Source of the DNA: Vespa crabro
Taxonomy: Eukaryota; Arthropoda; Insecta; Hymenoptera; Vespidae
Direction of reading: 5' to 3'
NCBI RefSeq assembly: GCF_910589235.1
Contig: NC_060970.1
Coordinates: 4,267,487-4,331,486, forward strand
Length of the DNA stretch: 64,000 bases
The notes below the pieces were generated by a model, which saw only the letters and a program-made list of their open reading frames with translations, did no database searches and was not told the origin of the DNA. Position numbers and translations under genes: made by a program. The first letter of the stretch is position 1, and each line of letters opens with the position of its first letter. Below, one piece after another: positions 10,673-24,436 of the stretch.

Positions 10673-13362
10673 AAGAGAGCCCGAGGACGAAATTTATGCG
10701 CGATCGCTGAATGCATTCGCCACGACTTTGGCCGGTCGTCAATAATCACTGTCCGCCGATACACCTTTGAAACCATCTTCTTTTTCTTCTTTGGGGTTTC
10801 GAATATCCGATCGGGATTTCATCCTTTTATTTGCATACTTCGCCAATTAGTCGTGCCTCTCTAATTCTACGACAACTATAATTTATCGAGCAGGTACGCA
10901 ACTATATTGATAGTTTTTCCTTGATTTCTCGTAGACTCTTACAGTTTTTTTATCGCGTTCTATCATATTACCATTCGATGCACTTGTTTTGCTCTAAAGA
11001 AAATCTTTCATTCAAACGATCGGTTAAATCGAAGAAGAAAGAGAGACTTAAGCGAGAGGCACGGGCCCAGACGGGAGGGGAGAGAGAGAGAGAGAAAAAA
11101 AAAAAGAAAGGAGAACAGATCTTAGGTGCATCCTCGTGACCAACGATAAAGCATTTTTATGTCCGTCGAGGCTGTTTGATTTCGAGATTAGCCGGGAATT
11201 TTGGGCGAACCCGCATATCACTGTGATTTACGTCGAAGCGGTTCACCCCTCCTCCCGCGAAGTGGTAGAGAAGAGAGGTGGTTGGTGGTGGTGGTGGTGC
11301 ACGAAGCAACGAGCGTGTGGCCAGAAAGGTGGAATTCTCTTAAATTTCAAATTTATACCCACCGTCCCGTCATAATCTTGATTCTGACGCCCGGACCGCG
11401 AAGCTATTTGTTCCTTCCCCTCTATACCCTCCCCTCTTGGAGACTATACCCCCCTCCCTTTCGTGCTTCGCTTCGCTTACTACTCCCACGGTGGGCTTAT
11501 TTATCAAGAGCCTTGCGCAATAACGGAGAAAAGGAACAAAGGAAAAAAAAAAAAATCGAATGAAACAAAACAAAGGAAGGGAAAAAAAAGAGAAACCCTT
11601 AAAAAGACATCGCGCGACATCGTTTAGAATCACCTTTTGTTTTGTCACCGAGCTATCCGATCTGATGTATCTAAAAAGATTAGAAAACAATTAGGATATC
11701 TAACCTTTTTCAAGAACTCCTATGGTTCGAGTATACTTTCCACGTTGGATGATACCACGTCGAAAATATGAAAGAACGATGGAATCTGGTTTTTAATGTA
11801 TCATACAGACCAACCAACCGACCAACCAATCAATGATTCAACTTTCTCGATACAATCGAAGATTGTTAAGTTGAAAAATATTTTTCACTATCCGATAATG
11901 TCACGAGATTTTCCAATTTATTTCTTATACAATAGAAACGTACAATTCCATAAAAAAATAGCACCGTGCAATACCACAGAAAAGCATGGTTTAGATCGCA
12001 AAATGATTTAAGACCAAGGCGTATCGATTATGTATACCACGCCGTCGGACACGTTCGATCGGAATATCTTAGGTCGAGGATATTTTAGGTGGGTACCGAG
12101 GGGGTACCGGTTGCCCTCCCGGTGTGAGGACGATTTAAAGCCTACAGCTCGAGCCCGAGCACGCCCATGGTGGTCTATATCAAGACAGAGGACCTACTCG
12201 ATATCATCCAATCCCACCGTTCTTATCCGTTTCTTCTTTAACCAAGCTGCACACCTCTCTCTACTTCCCTCCCTCCCTCCCGCCCTCCCAGCCTCGCTCT
12301 CTCTCTCTCTCGCCTTCTTTCCTCGTGAAAGTGCTACATTGATACCTCTCGTAATTCAGTAAAATCGTGCAGAACCATGGCGTTCTTCCTTGCTCTCTCT
12401 CTCTTCCTCTCTATCTCACTCTTTCTCCCGCACGTAGAAGTCCTTGGACGATTAATTTAAGAAGAAATTAACACCACGACGCGCCGGATGTCTTTCGTCG
12501 CCGTTCTCGACTTATGAATACCGTGCTCTCCCCAAGCACGACCAGAGAAAATTTATTAACACTACGAGATCTAGCTCTCTGGTTATCTTTCATTTTTATC
12601 ACGTTATTATAATTACGTTTATAATTAAATCGACTTAAAAATAAAAAAAAAAAATACTCGCAAGAATCAATCCCATACACAATTGAACTAAATATACTCT
12701 CTTCTGATTGCTACGAGAGATGAAGCATATTAAAAAAGAAGAGAGAAAAGAAAAAAAGAAAAAAAAAAAAAAGAAGAAATGATACATCATCGAACGTTAC
12801 TTTTCCTATTCACGTTATATAATTTTCGACTAGGTTACGAAATAGAAATTAACTCCATTGAATAAAAATATCTTTTCCAGCCGTCTATGTAATCTATTCG
12901 CGCACATTAATTACAGGTAAATCCATTTCGAGGTTAGGACAATTATACACGAGGAGACATCACACACAGTTGGTACGTAGTCGCTCGGATGATGCTACGC
13001 GCTAGACAGGTAGAACCGCTTGAAGCGCGCGCGCGCGATATATAAACTCATCAACTTCTCTATCTTCTTTCTCTCTTCTTCTCCGAACTATAAATCAACT
13101 CCTGTGTAAACGCTATTCAGCACGCGTTTACCCGAACGTAAACCTCGACTATTCGCAGCTCATTAGACGGCCATACGCGCGCGAGTCTCCTTTCTCGTTA
13201 CCCAATTTTTTTTTTTCTTTCTTTCTTTCTTTCTCTCCTTCTCCTCCTTCTCCTGTGCCTCCTCCTCACTCCTTTTGTACCGAGCGGAACACGAACAGGA
13301 GGACACAAAGTAGAGAGAGAAAGGGAGAGAGTAGCTACGATGTAGGTACTTGCGTGCCTGGG
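10673..13362. other. mostly unique non-coding DNA
   Basis: GA at 11,080-11,095, a GGT-rich stretch at 11,278-11,299, A-rich tracts at 11,540-11,600 and 12,730-12,780, CT at 12,297-12,312 and 12,390-12,430, and alternating GC at 13,027-13,038. No gene is supported. Confidence 0.55.
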
Positions 13363-13442
13363 AGACGACGACGACGACGACGACGACGACGATGATGATG
13401 GTGGTGGTGGTGGTGGTGGTGGTAGTGGTGTTGGTGGTGGTG
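13363..13442. repeat. compound trinucleotide array GAC-GAT-GGT
   Basis: GAC repeats pass into GAT and then GGT units, each step a one-base change of the unit, in one 80-bp block. Confidence 0.9.
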
Positions 13443-15244
13443 GGTTTGGGTGGGGTTGTGGGGTGGTAAGCCAGCGTCACGAAAATTTGCCCCGTCATTA
13501 GCGCGGGGTTGATAAGCGTCGACGAGTGTCGTGGTGGCACGTTGATCCGCGGGCATTAAAAGTCAAATGCAACAGATCCATTCACCGGACCATAATTACC
13601 GACCGGGTTGCGGTGAGAAGAGCGAACGAGAGCGCGGGAGAAAGAGAAAGAGAGAGAGAGAGAGAAAGCGAGAGGGGAGGGGAGAAGCCCACTGGTGCGG
13701 CATGCATAAAAGCATCGTTATTAAAAAGTTTAAATGTCTATTAATTACTCGGCGTTATGCCGGCCGCGCGCCAAGGACTCGTGTATATAAAATGCATTTA
13801 ATTATCGTGGCTCTATGAATGAAGGAAATCAATGGGTTTCCCTTTAGTAAAAAAGCGTCGGTAGAAGGCGAATATCTTCTCCCTCCCCCACTCTTCCCCT
13901 TCCCACTCCCCGACCCATTCTCCTATTTTCCTCCCCCCCTAACCTCCTCATTTTTCCCACTCCTTTTCTCTCTTTCTTCCTTTTTTCTTCTTCTGTTTCT
14001 TTTTCTTCTTTTTCTTTTTTCCCCCCCTTTTTTCTCCTTTTTTTTTCTTTCTCTCTCTCTCTTTTTTTTTTCCTTTATTTTTTCAAAACCTCAATTTGTT
14101 GCTTCCACGTTGAAGTCTACTACCCTACCACCACCATCACAGCCCACCCACTCACCCACCCACTCACCCACCCACCCGTTCCATTCGCCCTCCGTTCCGT
14201 TACGCCTTCGTGAACACCTACCTACTGGCAACGGGTAGGCCCCGTAATGAGGGCGACACCTGAATCCGTGATTACATCGTGGCAATGAAAAGTAATTTGT
14301 CGATTCACGGCACGATGGACCGGTTCGATACTCGGCACCCGCAATTTTCCACTTTTCACGAACGGAAAAAGCCTTACACCACTACCGTGATACTACCCCG
14401 GCACCAGGAAAACATTTTTTACTCATTAACCGTGCTAGCGGTTAGAAGGGCCACGACCTTCCCATCGCCACTCCTTCTTTCCGTCAAAACCTCAGCGACC
14501 CTTTATTCTCAACAATTTATATATTCGACGCGACACTCACTACGATAGCCGGTACTTTGAGATCGATAGACGCTTGTAAACGATCTATACGAATAATAGG
14601 AATAAAAAAAATAGAAAAAAAAAAAAAAGAAATAGAAAAATGAATAAACATCCAATGTATTGTTAGTTATCTATAGGTAGAAGAATAAAGGAAAAAAAAG
14701 AAGAAGAAAATATAAAAATAAATCGAAATACCTAATCTTCTTACGAAATACTTCGAGTATCGCTAACGGTGAATACACTTAAGAATTAACGATCCCCGAT
14801 GGGTTGAGAACCGAATAAAAAGGTACGAGAGAGTTTTATTGGCAAGGCCGAAGAAGGAGTAACACAAGCCGGAGGAACCGAAGAGAAATAATTCTGGGTA
14901 ATCGGGATGTAATCGGATTACAAATTGGCCGATGCCGTCGTCCCCCGAAAACTAATCGTGTAATCGATCCCCGAGCATCCGGACGAACGCGTCCGGCGGA
15001 GGTGACAAGTACGGCGCCGTTTAAAGTCGCCTTGGGGACCCACGAGAATATGCTCGTCGGTCGTGGCAATAATTCTGAAAGCTTCGGTAAGAGTACGTGC
15101 ACGCCACCGAGTCTCCACAAGGGCCCTTTTCTTGCATCTCCTTCGCACACCATATATACAATCGTCTCTGAGTTAGTGAACACATACAAATACGCGCGCG
15201 CGCACACACACATCTTGGTGTTAGTTTGTTCTCTCTGTCTTTCT

Positions 15245-15248
<4 letters not shown>
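13443..15248. other. non-coding DNA with pyrimidine-rich tract and G4 repeat
   Basis: 13,880-14,085 is almost pure C/T with T runs. The quadruplex repeat is at 14,142-14,178. 14,580-14,720 is A-rich. A CCGGACG/CGTCCGG hairpin lies at about 14,978-14,997. Open frames are compositional. Confidence 0.55.
14142..14178 (-). other. G-quadruplex-forming tandem repeat
   Basis: The plus strand has seven CCC runs (143-145, 147-149, 155-157, 159-161, 167-169, 171-173 and 175-177, all +14,000) with spacers of one or five bases, built from a 12-base CACCCACCCACT unit. The minus strand therefore carries seven GGG runs and fits the four-run quadruplex rule several times over. Confidence 0.6.

Positions 15249-15321
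<73 letters not shown>
15249..15321. repeat. (CT)36 microsatellite
   Basis: A perfect CT run of about 73 bases. An alternating GC/CA tract lies 30-60 bases before it. Confidence 0.95.
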
Positions 15322-15325
<4 letters not shown>

Positions 15326-15692
15326 TACCCACACGTGCGTCACACAACATATATCTTAGCCGTGCACCGTCCAAGGAACGGAAACTCCAGAAGTGTCACC
15401 GAGAGCGAACTTGGGTCGCTCGACCTGGGGGTTCGGGGATGAGACCGCTTACACATTGTTGACCCGCGGCTGATATATCGCCTCTTCCATCACCAAGGGG
15501 TTCTCAGTTTCATCCGATCGATACCACGATCGAGATCCTGGATCCTACTTTTTCTCTCGTAATTAATCTGACCCGAAAAAAAGTCTATCCGTTTATCTTA
15601 ACCAGCACAACAACATGGCCTACGATATTTTTTCTTATACCTTTTCTTTAAATGTTTCCTGATCGTAATCGGTAAAACTATTACTTCGAATC

Positions 15693-15695
<3 letters not shown>

Positions 15696-15770
<75 letters not shown>

Positions 15771-15780
15771 TGTATGTATC
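15696..15780. repeat. compound (TA)n-(TATG)n
   Basis: TA for about 47 bases, then nine TATG tetramers. Confidence 0.95.
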
Positions 15781-16311
15781 CGTTCACTTTATACGTCTAA
15801 CATTTCTGTGCTTTTCTTCTCTACGCTGTATACGTCTGTCCATAGATATATGGAAGGATTCTTTCAAAGTCCATTATCCCTAAAGGAACATCATATCGTT
15901 CCTTTCAAAAATCTCAAATTTTATTCCACATTACTAGTATATAATGCCAGTTTATAAAACTCCCTCTAACCGTACCATTTAGGATCGTGAATGATAAGTG
16001 TTATCTAAAACGAAAGAAAGAATTCAGTAACTAGGTAAATCATTCAAATTGAGAACCAATATTGGCAAGGTTCTGCGAGCGCAGCTGCCAGGAACATAAA
16101 CATACGAGAGACTCGTACGCTCCGTTGGAAGGTCCAAGCTCGCTATAGGTATATAAACGCGTATACGTATCGTATAGTTATATATCGGGTGTACGGTGTA
16201 AGAGCGGGATGTGGCCAGGCGCACGGTGCAAAGCACTAATTTGTAACCAAGTTGTCGCCCTGGTTTGACACTGCAGTAAATACGAGGGTGATAGCGTTGT
16301 ACATCACTGGG

Positions 16312-16372
16312 CCACCACCACCACCACCATCACCACCACCATCACCACCACCATCACCATCACCACCGCCGC
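16312..16372. repeat. CCA/CAT array with 12-base periodicity
   Basis: CACCACCACCAT-type units; the minus strand is a GGT/GGAT run. Confidence 0.9.
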
Positions 16373-17481
16373 CAACAACCAACACCACCATCAACGACGG
16401 AGTCCGACACCCACCGACGACACCGTAGACTGACTCGCACCCAAACGCCACGTGCTTCTCCTCGCACGATTATGGCTGACGCCGTTTTGGATGGCGCTTA
16501 CACGCACTTTAACAATCGTCTTTAGCTTAAATGGAATTCCCCCCCCCCCCCTTGTGATTCATGACTTTGGAAGATTTCTTATGCGCTTCGTTCATTGTCC
16601 AATGAGAATATTCAAAGAGCATTTTATTCAAGTGCGGGGTATGAGTGGGGGATAGGAGCGAGGAAAATATTATTTGTTCGATGGGGTTGGACGATGATAA
16701 ATTTAATTCTTTAATTTTTTAAATTGCACCAAATAAAAATTTCTCCTTCGATTCGATCGTCAAGGATTTAAAATAAATAACCCATAGATAAAAACCGTTA
16801 ATCCTTTTCGAAAATGATCCCTCGCACCTATCACTAATTCCAATTCGATACTTTGTCCGAGTCGTACAAAATTTCCTCGTTTATCGCTTTAAACGTCGTT
16901 CGATAACGACAGGCACGTTTTTAAGGACCTATCACTGTCGATTATTCTTTAATTTCCTACCATTCGATATCTACTTTCCGATCTTCCCTTCTCACTGCAA
17001 TCGTTCTCCGACTTTACTGTAACGTTATACCGATCGTTCGAAGACTTTTCGAATACCATAACCGACAAGAGAATTCCTGACAATTAACCATTCACTCCGG
17101 GCTCGTGTATCACCGTGGACGTTAGGGAGATAGCGCGGGTCCTCTTCGAACGACAGCGATTTAAACTCTGCGCTCGTTAATCGCAGCCGAGGTAAAAGGG
17201 AATCGGCTTTGGGTCGTACCAATCGGTTTGTGTCTACGATTTCTATCGATTACTTTAAATGCCATTCCAATGTACGATATACACGTGTGTGTATCTCTGT
17301 GTGAAGATAAAAAAAACTCTATTCTCGAAGACTACAAATCTTCTTACTACAAAATGGTACAATTATAAACGAAATTATACTATCGGTAGGTAAGACGGTA
17401 CACCTCTCTCTACAACTTGTGTTTTCGTAGATCGTAACAAAACGTTACAAATAAAAAAGAAGGGGGAAGTGTGAAGGTTGA

Positions 17482-17530
<49 letters not shown>

Positions 17531-17664
17531 AAATAGAAGAATATCTATGGAGGTTGGTGCATAGCTTGAGAAAGGGGCTCTCCTTTCTTCTTCGCCGATT
17601 AAAAATGTATCCCACAATAGAGGCTTTACGTCAAACGTCCGAGGCAGACACTTTCCTCTTGTTT

Positions 17665-17769
17665 GGAAGAATGAGGAAGAGGAAAAGGAAGAAAAAGAAG
17701 AAGAGAAGAATAGAAAGAAGAAGAAGAGAAAGAAGAAGAAGAAGAAGAAGAGAAAGAAGAAGAAGAAGC
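17665..17769. repeat. imperfect GAA/GGAA purine tract
   Basis: About 105 bases of almost pure purine on the plus strand. Confidence 0.9.
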
Positions 17770-20724
17770 GAGCGCTGTGGCTCGAGCGTTGTGGAGTTCG
17801 ATGGGTGGAATGTGTCGGAGCTGCCTAGAAACTGGAGAAGGGGTGTAACGGAGCGGAGTGGCAGGGGGATAGGAGTGTGAGTAGAAAATTCGTTATTAAA
17901 ATTAATTATTCAGATCGGTAAAATGGCGATATAAGGCATACCGACGGTGTCGGCCGTTTCGACGAAATGAATCGTAAATTGGAGCTGCTGCTGCAGGTCC
18001 GCCGACCCTCTGTGAGCGCATCCCTCTCCTCCCCGCGGTCCTCCTTTCATTCCACTCCTTTCCTATCTTCCTACTGCCGATACTCTCTGCCAGGAGTATT
18101 TTCGCGGAAGGCTCCCATCACCACCACAAGCCGCGGAAAGCCTAACTCTCTCCTAACCCTTTGCTGTTACTTATTAACCACCCTGATTTATACGTGATTC
18201 TACGTGAGAGAACTTTTTTCATTTTATCCCTTCCAACGTTCTTATTTTCCACGTCCCTCGATCTCTCCTCCACCTCCTCCACCACCTCCTTTTTCTTCTT
18301 TTCTCTCTCGCGAAACTCCTCGACGAGGCTCTTATTTTGCAGTGCTTCTCAACCTAAGTTAGAATACTCTCTTTCCCTCTTTCGCTTTTATACTCTCTTT
18401 AGCCCGTCCTATCTCTTTTTCTCTCACTCTCTCTTTTCTTCTCTCACCGCAGTAGCTTCCGCGCGAATGGCTCCTGATTAACTCGTACAATCCCAGCCTC
18501 CGTCCTCTCCTACTCTTCTTCTTCCTTCTCCTCCTTCTCCTCTTCGCCCGGTCATGGATCTCTGATTTGCATGAGCAAGGAATTCCTTCGGTTTAAACCC
18601 CCTGAAGCTCTGTCCGTCCGTCTCTCTTTATCTCTCTCTCTCCCTCTCCCTCTCTTCCTCTCTAGATCTCTCGTTCTTCGCACACACCCTCTTGTCCTTG
18701 TCGTTGGTACAGAACGCTATGTCCGTTCTACTCTCTTTCTCGACTCTGAGCTCGTTCAGCCACCGGCGATTCGGGGCCGAGCCCTATTGGGAGCGCATTT
18801 TAATGCGAGTCTAATTTTCGATTTAATTTCGGTAAAAATGATCCGGGCTCTTGGCCGATCTCGCGGCTCCTGCGGGAAGAGAACGAAAGAGAGAGAAAGA
18901 GAGATAGAGAGAGTAGAAGAGTCCACGAGTCCCGTTACACCTCTCCGACCCTGAGCTTCGAGTATTCTCCCCTTTCCTCGCCCCTCCCCATCCTTCTCAC
19001 TCTTCTTTCTCTCTTTCTCGTCTTCTCTCGCTCAGCTGACCCTTCTCTCTACCTCCTTTGGATTCCCACCCTCTACCAACCAAGCCCACCTCCTCCTACT
19101 ATTCGTTGCCGACGAAAGTTCTCCCCGCAAAAACCCATTTGCATAACGTTTCCGTCGCCTTTCCAGGATGAAAACGAGCGGACGCCCTGCGGCTCTGCGC
19201 GTACTATATATATATATATATATACATATATACATTCAACGAAGTTGTACCGAGTACTCGTATATAATAAGAGTCGCGGTTTCTACTTCGATAGTCGAAT
19301 CTCGTTATCATTCTGATAATAAGACCCGATAGTCGATAAGTCCTTCGTCCTGACTTACGAGCTACGAGATAAGGATTCTCTTATTTTTCGTATTTTTTTT
19401 CTTTTCTTCCTTTTCTTTTACTTTTTCTTTTTTATTAATCTAACTTAACTATCTATGTTGTCGGAAGAAACGAAGCGGAAGAAAAACGGGAGTGGCCGGC
19501 CCTTGTACCGGGAGGATATATTCGTGGAAAATGTAAAATTAAGATTACCTACGAGATTCAAATGAGGAATGTAAATCGCGAATCAGTATGCCGGGCTGGC
19601 AAATGAGAGTCACTGCTTGAATAAAGAAAAGAAACGTCTAGGAAAATGAGAAACGCGAGCGAACGAAAGGCTAGCTACGGGATGGCGAGCGGCGAGGGCT
19701 TGGAAAATTTTATATCTTATATAAAAGGCCAAAGGGTTACTTTGAACCTTCATCGTGTTGTCCAAGAGAAAAAAAGAGAGAGAGAGGGAAAGAGAAAGAA
19801 AATGAAAGAAGGGTAGATCGAGATGGGGTGGATTGGGTTGGGATGAGGTGGGGTGGGGCGTTGCGATTTGTACCAATATTATTTTATCGCCGTATATTTT
19901 TTAATTACTCCGCTTCAACGCTTCCGCCCCTCGATCTTCGACGCGCCTCTGGTTTCTTATTAAACAAAGGCGGTTTCCGCCTACTTCTTCTTCTTCTTCT
20001 TTTACTTCCTACCGACTCGAACACCCTCGGGAATCAAAGTTTAACCCTTTCCACGATGCTCGAGCTAACTTTATTCCGTTATTAAGGCACGTAGAGAGAT
20101 CGTCGAATTGCGATCGTGAGAATCGATACAAACAAAGTCACGGAAAGAAATAATTTCGATTTAAAATGACTACTTCATTCGGGAGAGAGAACAAAAAAAT
20201 AAAAGGTTAATGAAATAGTCATAGACAATAGTCTGTTGGTTTAACGAATGTTTCAAATGATTTCCTATTTTAACACAGTTCGTATCATCAGGTATATCAA
20301 CCGGTTAACACAACACGGGTAAGTATTATACCTAGAAGAAAAGAAACGGGAGTCCCAACCCTTTGGTAAAAATACACGACGCTTAAATTACAACTCCGAC
20401 TTCTTTCCAGGGTCGTTAGGACGTTTCAAAGACTTCGGCAATCTGTCGGTGCCAGCAGATGTCGAGCGCCCGCAAAAGGGGTGAAAAAGGAGGAATAGTA
20501 GGAAGGTTGGTTATAGGATGGGTATAAAAGGGGGGAGATGTGGGTGGTAGATTCGCGCAGCCAATAAAGGGTTGCCAGAAGATGTATGCGCTAATAATCG
20601 AAGAAAAAAGTGTCCAATGAAAGAAATTTACGACTGGCACTAATTAAGGAAAAGGGGTTCTCTCGCGATCGTGAAAGCTCTCACTCCCTTCATCCAGTCC
20701 TTCTTGATCTCTCTCTCTTTTTCT

Positions 20725-20764
<40 letters not shown>

Positions 20765-22178
20765 ATCCATCGTTGCACTCGGACGTTTTCAGTCCTGCAA
20801 GGCCCATCCAGTCGGAAGGATTAATTAATTCAGAATATATCAATTAAGAATAAGGTTTACTTTTCCGCGTGGTGACTCTCGTTCCTTCTCTATTCCTTCT
20901 CGCTCCTTCGTCCTTCTTCGGCTGAGCTTTTTCGCTTCTTCGGCGCCGACGAGCTTCTTTTTATTGCAAATTGGACGTGAAAAATGACGCCTTGATTAAT
21001 CTCGCGGATAATTTAAAAACGAAGGGGTTGCCGTCCGTCCTACCTACCGGCGGCAGGATAAAAATTCAAGACGCGAAATTGCCAATCAACGGAAGGGTGG
21101 GCGGCTGCGGGCGTTGGTACAACCGAGAGAGAAAGAGAGAAAGAGAGAGCTAAAGGGAATGTTGGAAGAAAAAAGAGAGGACATATAGACGGTGCTAGAT
21201 GGAGGGAGAATCCGGGGCGATTCGCAGCCTGGTCGACGGGTAATAACGTTAAAAAATTATCCCTCGTCTGAATTTCATCAGTTCGCTTCGACGCGCTCGC
21301 TTGAACAGCCACGTCGCCATCTTTCCGTTTTCTTCCATATTTCTTCTTCTTTTCCTATCCCTATATATATATTCTTTCTTCCTCGCAAGATTTTCCTTTT
21401 ATTTCTTCATTTAGTACGCTTCAATAGCAATTTAGAAATCGCTCAATGGACCAGTAACTAACGATTGCCCCTTACTATCGGTGAGATTCAACCTGATTTC
21501 TAGATAAGATATGAACTACAAAATGAAGGAACAATATCGGCACGCATTTTTTCGCCATATCTGTTAAAAGAAAATTTTATCTATATAATTGATGAATAAA
21601 TAGATATCTATGTGCGTAATAATTAGATATCCCCTAACAAGTACGACACATGTACTTGTATAACAATAACAAATTGATTATTTTTTCCCATTCTAATCTA
21701 ATGACCATAAAGAATCATTTTTCTTACGATGGATAGATCCAAAGTCTATCATGCAAAATAATAGTTTTCCGCATTGAATGTCAGGCTAAACGATTTTTTA
21801 TATACATACATCGAATAAAAGCAATCGCATCGGCGATCAGTTTCTTCGATCACCCTATAAAGAAAGTTAAACTGGCATGGTTCTACGCTCTTCTACGCTC
21901 GGTACATTTCTTGCCGTCACTGTTAAAGCATTTTTCCAAGAACCGTTAGCACTATTCGATCGAGAATTCTGTCGATGAAGGAAGAAACGAGAAAGGAGTT
22001 AGATCTTCCTATCCTCTCTCTTTCTCTCTCTCTCTCTCTCTCTTCTTCTTTCCGATAAGGAGAATAATGGGGAATAAAGAAAAGGCAAGAACTTAATTTG
22101 TCTCCTGGAACGCGACTATCGAGATCCGATCAAGCAGATGGATGCTTCGACTTCTTTCTTTCTCTCTCTCTCTCTTCC

Positions 22179-22181
<3 letters not shown>

Positions 22182-22223
<42 letters not shown>

Positions 22224-22251
22224 CTTTATCTATCTATCTATCTATCTATCT
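22182..22251. repeat. compound (TA)n-(TATC)n
   Basis: TA at 22,182-22,219, then TATC tetramers to 22,251. Confidence 0.9.
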
Positions 22252-22649
22252 CATTAGCTACGTGTTTTTCTTCGCAAGAATCGAAGCAATTTCGTGCTTT
22301 ATTTTGTCGAGCCTCGCAACACCTCAACCATATGGTGACAGCAGCGTCGATCCGTAACTATTCCTTATCCATCTCCTTCTTCTTCTTCTTCTTCCCATCA
22401 TTCTCTCTCTCTCTCTCAATCTCTCCCTCTCTTTTCACCGTTCTAGTATCCTTTTGCAGTGCCATGGTGTAGTAACAGCATATAGATACAAAGGAGAGTC
22501 GATAAGTTAGTAAACTAATTAGCAGTATCGCCGACAAAGCCGATCTTTCCTTCGGCAGCTCTGGCAGCCAACTTTGTCGTCGGTCTTTTTATAAACTGAG
22601 ACCGCCCTCTTTGCTCTTCTCTACCTAACCCTCACCTCATACCCTCTCA

Positions 22650-22652
<3 letters not shown>

Positions 22653-22715
<63 letters not shown>
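22653..22715. repeat. (CT)31 microsatellite
   Basis: A perfect CT run of about 63 bases. Confidence 0.95.
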
Positions 22716-22719
<4 letters not shown>

Positions 22720-22830
22720 TATTCGATTTTGTTTCGCCATCGTTTCGCGATCCTTTTTTTACACCTATTTATTTCTTTCTGTCGTCGCTGCAACGAAAGG
22801 AATGGTTTCCCACGGGAGACCGACCGTGTC

Positions 22831-22872
<42 letters not shown>

Positions 22873-24381
22873 CTCCACAATTCTTTTTCTTTTTATAGAT
22901 CAGACACTCATTTTTACTTCTTACCGATGTTATGCGCTACAAACAAAAAGGGAAATATGCTTTGATTGCTTTTGTTATGTTTAACAAAACAAGTAGAAAC
23001 TAATAGACAATAAACCAATGAGTAAAGGATCGTCGTAAAGACAAGGAAGCAAAGGTGTGAAATTTGAATGATTTCAAGGAGAAACTGAACAGTAGTCCAC
23101 AGTGTTGAGTTAGTAATTGAGACAATTACTATACCTGCCTTTGACATATTAGCGCATAGGCGAACGAGCAAACATTTCGCTCGATATACGGAAAACCGGA
23201 AATGTTAACGGAGCCGTGTGAGCGAACGAAATAGAGAGAAAGAGAGACAGAGATAGAAGGAGAGAGAGAGAGAGAGAGAGATGCATCGAGAAACGGCGAT
23301 GCGCCACCGCTCATGGCTGTTTCTACGTATTTCGCGATGTTTCCGAGCCTTTAGGCAAAGTTTTGGGGCTCCCTGATGTTTGGAATTATCAGTGATTCTC
23401 ATCTCGGCGCGATTCGTTCGAAAAGATTTTAATCCTGATTACAAGGACGATCGTAAACTTCTGATAAAAATGTTAGACTAATCAATGGATCGACGAACAA
23501 TAGAATTCCCGTTTACAAAACTTAAATGTGCAAAAGTAAATCTACTAAAGTTAATCATTGAAACAGTGCTTAATCTCAACTATCATAATACGAAGAACGT
23601 ACGTAAAGTTTATTATGACAATTATAATATATACGATTGAAGGAAGAAAATCACAGAGATATTTGAAGCGATAACATTTCGCACTTATTTCGAACGTATG
23701 CAAGTCTCCATAAGTAATTGAAATAAAAGGTACGAACGAATAGAAAGGGTGCGAATTTAGATAAATGAAAAGCGTTGATTATAAGATTGAAGAAAGATCC
23801 TCGATGAGAACCCCTCTCGATTCTGTAACGAATGGGAGGAGGAAACAACGTCGGGTGCGGTGACAATGGTAATTATTGTTGATGCTGAAATTTCAATTTT
23901 GCAATTGATGCATCGTCTGGAAAGCGACGACGGATGCTTTTCGGTGTGTGCATGTATATATATATATACGTAGGTAGGTAGGTAGATAGGTAGATAGGTA
24001 GATAGGTATATGGAGAACGCGTGGGTTTGTGTAGACCGGCTGATATACACGGACACTAACGCCCGTCGCATATGTGTAACCACAGAGAGGCGAGCGGTAG
24101 ACTGCGGAGACGCGAGCCAACCAGAAACCATCATAAAGGTTCGGTTCTCCCTTTGATACCGTACGGGTAACGTATTTAGTTAGACATATCATTCGGTTTC
24201 CACCTATTGTGCGCTTGGCGAACAAACTTCCTATTTGTTTGAACGCTGAAACCATCCCTCCCCTCCCACATTCTCTCCGTTTCCCTCTTCTTCTTCGGCC
24301 CGGACCACCCTCTAGACTCGATCCATGGGAAAGACGAGGGCAATGAGAAGTGCGTGCATTTCGTCGAGCATTTTACTCTTA

Positions 24382-24436
<55 letters not shown>

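Larger units (their letters stand above)
15781..22181. other. non-coding DNA, unique and repeat stretches
   Basis: CCA/CAT array at 16,312-16,372, GA at 17,488-17,526, GAA at 17,665-17,769, pyrimidine-rich 18,200-18,720, TA at 19,204-19,225, CT at 20,732-20,761 and a TATAAAAG at 20,523-20,530. Octamers ATTTGCAT occur at 18,565 and 19,137. 16,650-17,460 and 21,460-22,000 are unique with nothing recognised. Confidence 0.55.

Noticed and set aside
16236..16451. glycine-rich frame on the minus strand
   Set aside because: It is the translation of the CCA/CAT array (GGGD runs), not a glycine-rich protein gene.
22530..22592. hairpin CGACAAAG/CTTTGTCG
   Set aside because: Only 8 bp pair. The interior forms other small stems and does not extend the arm, so a precursor RNA is not supported.
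22914..23171. 85-codon hydrophobic frame, minus strand
   Set aside because: AT-rich DNA readily gives hydrophobic frames. No splice sites, no family resemblance.
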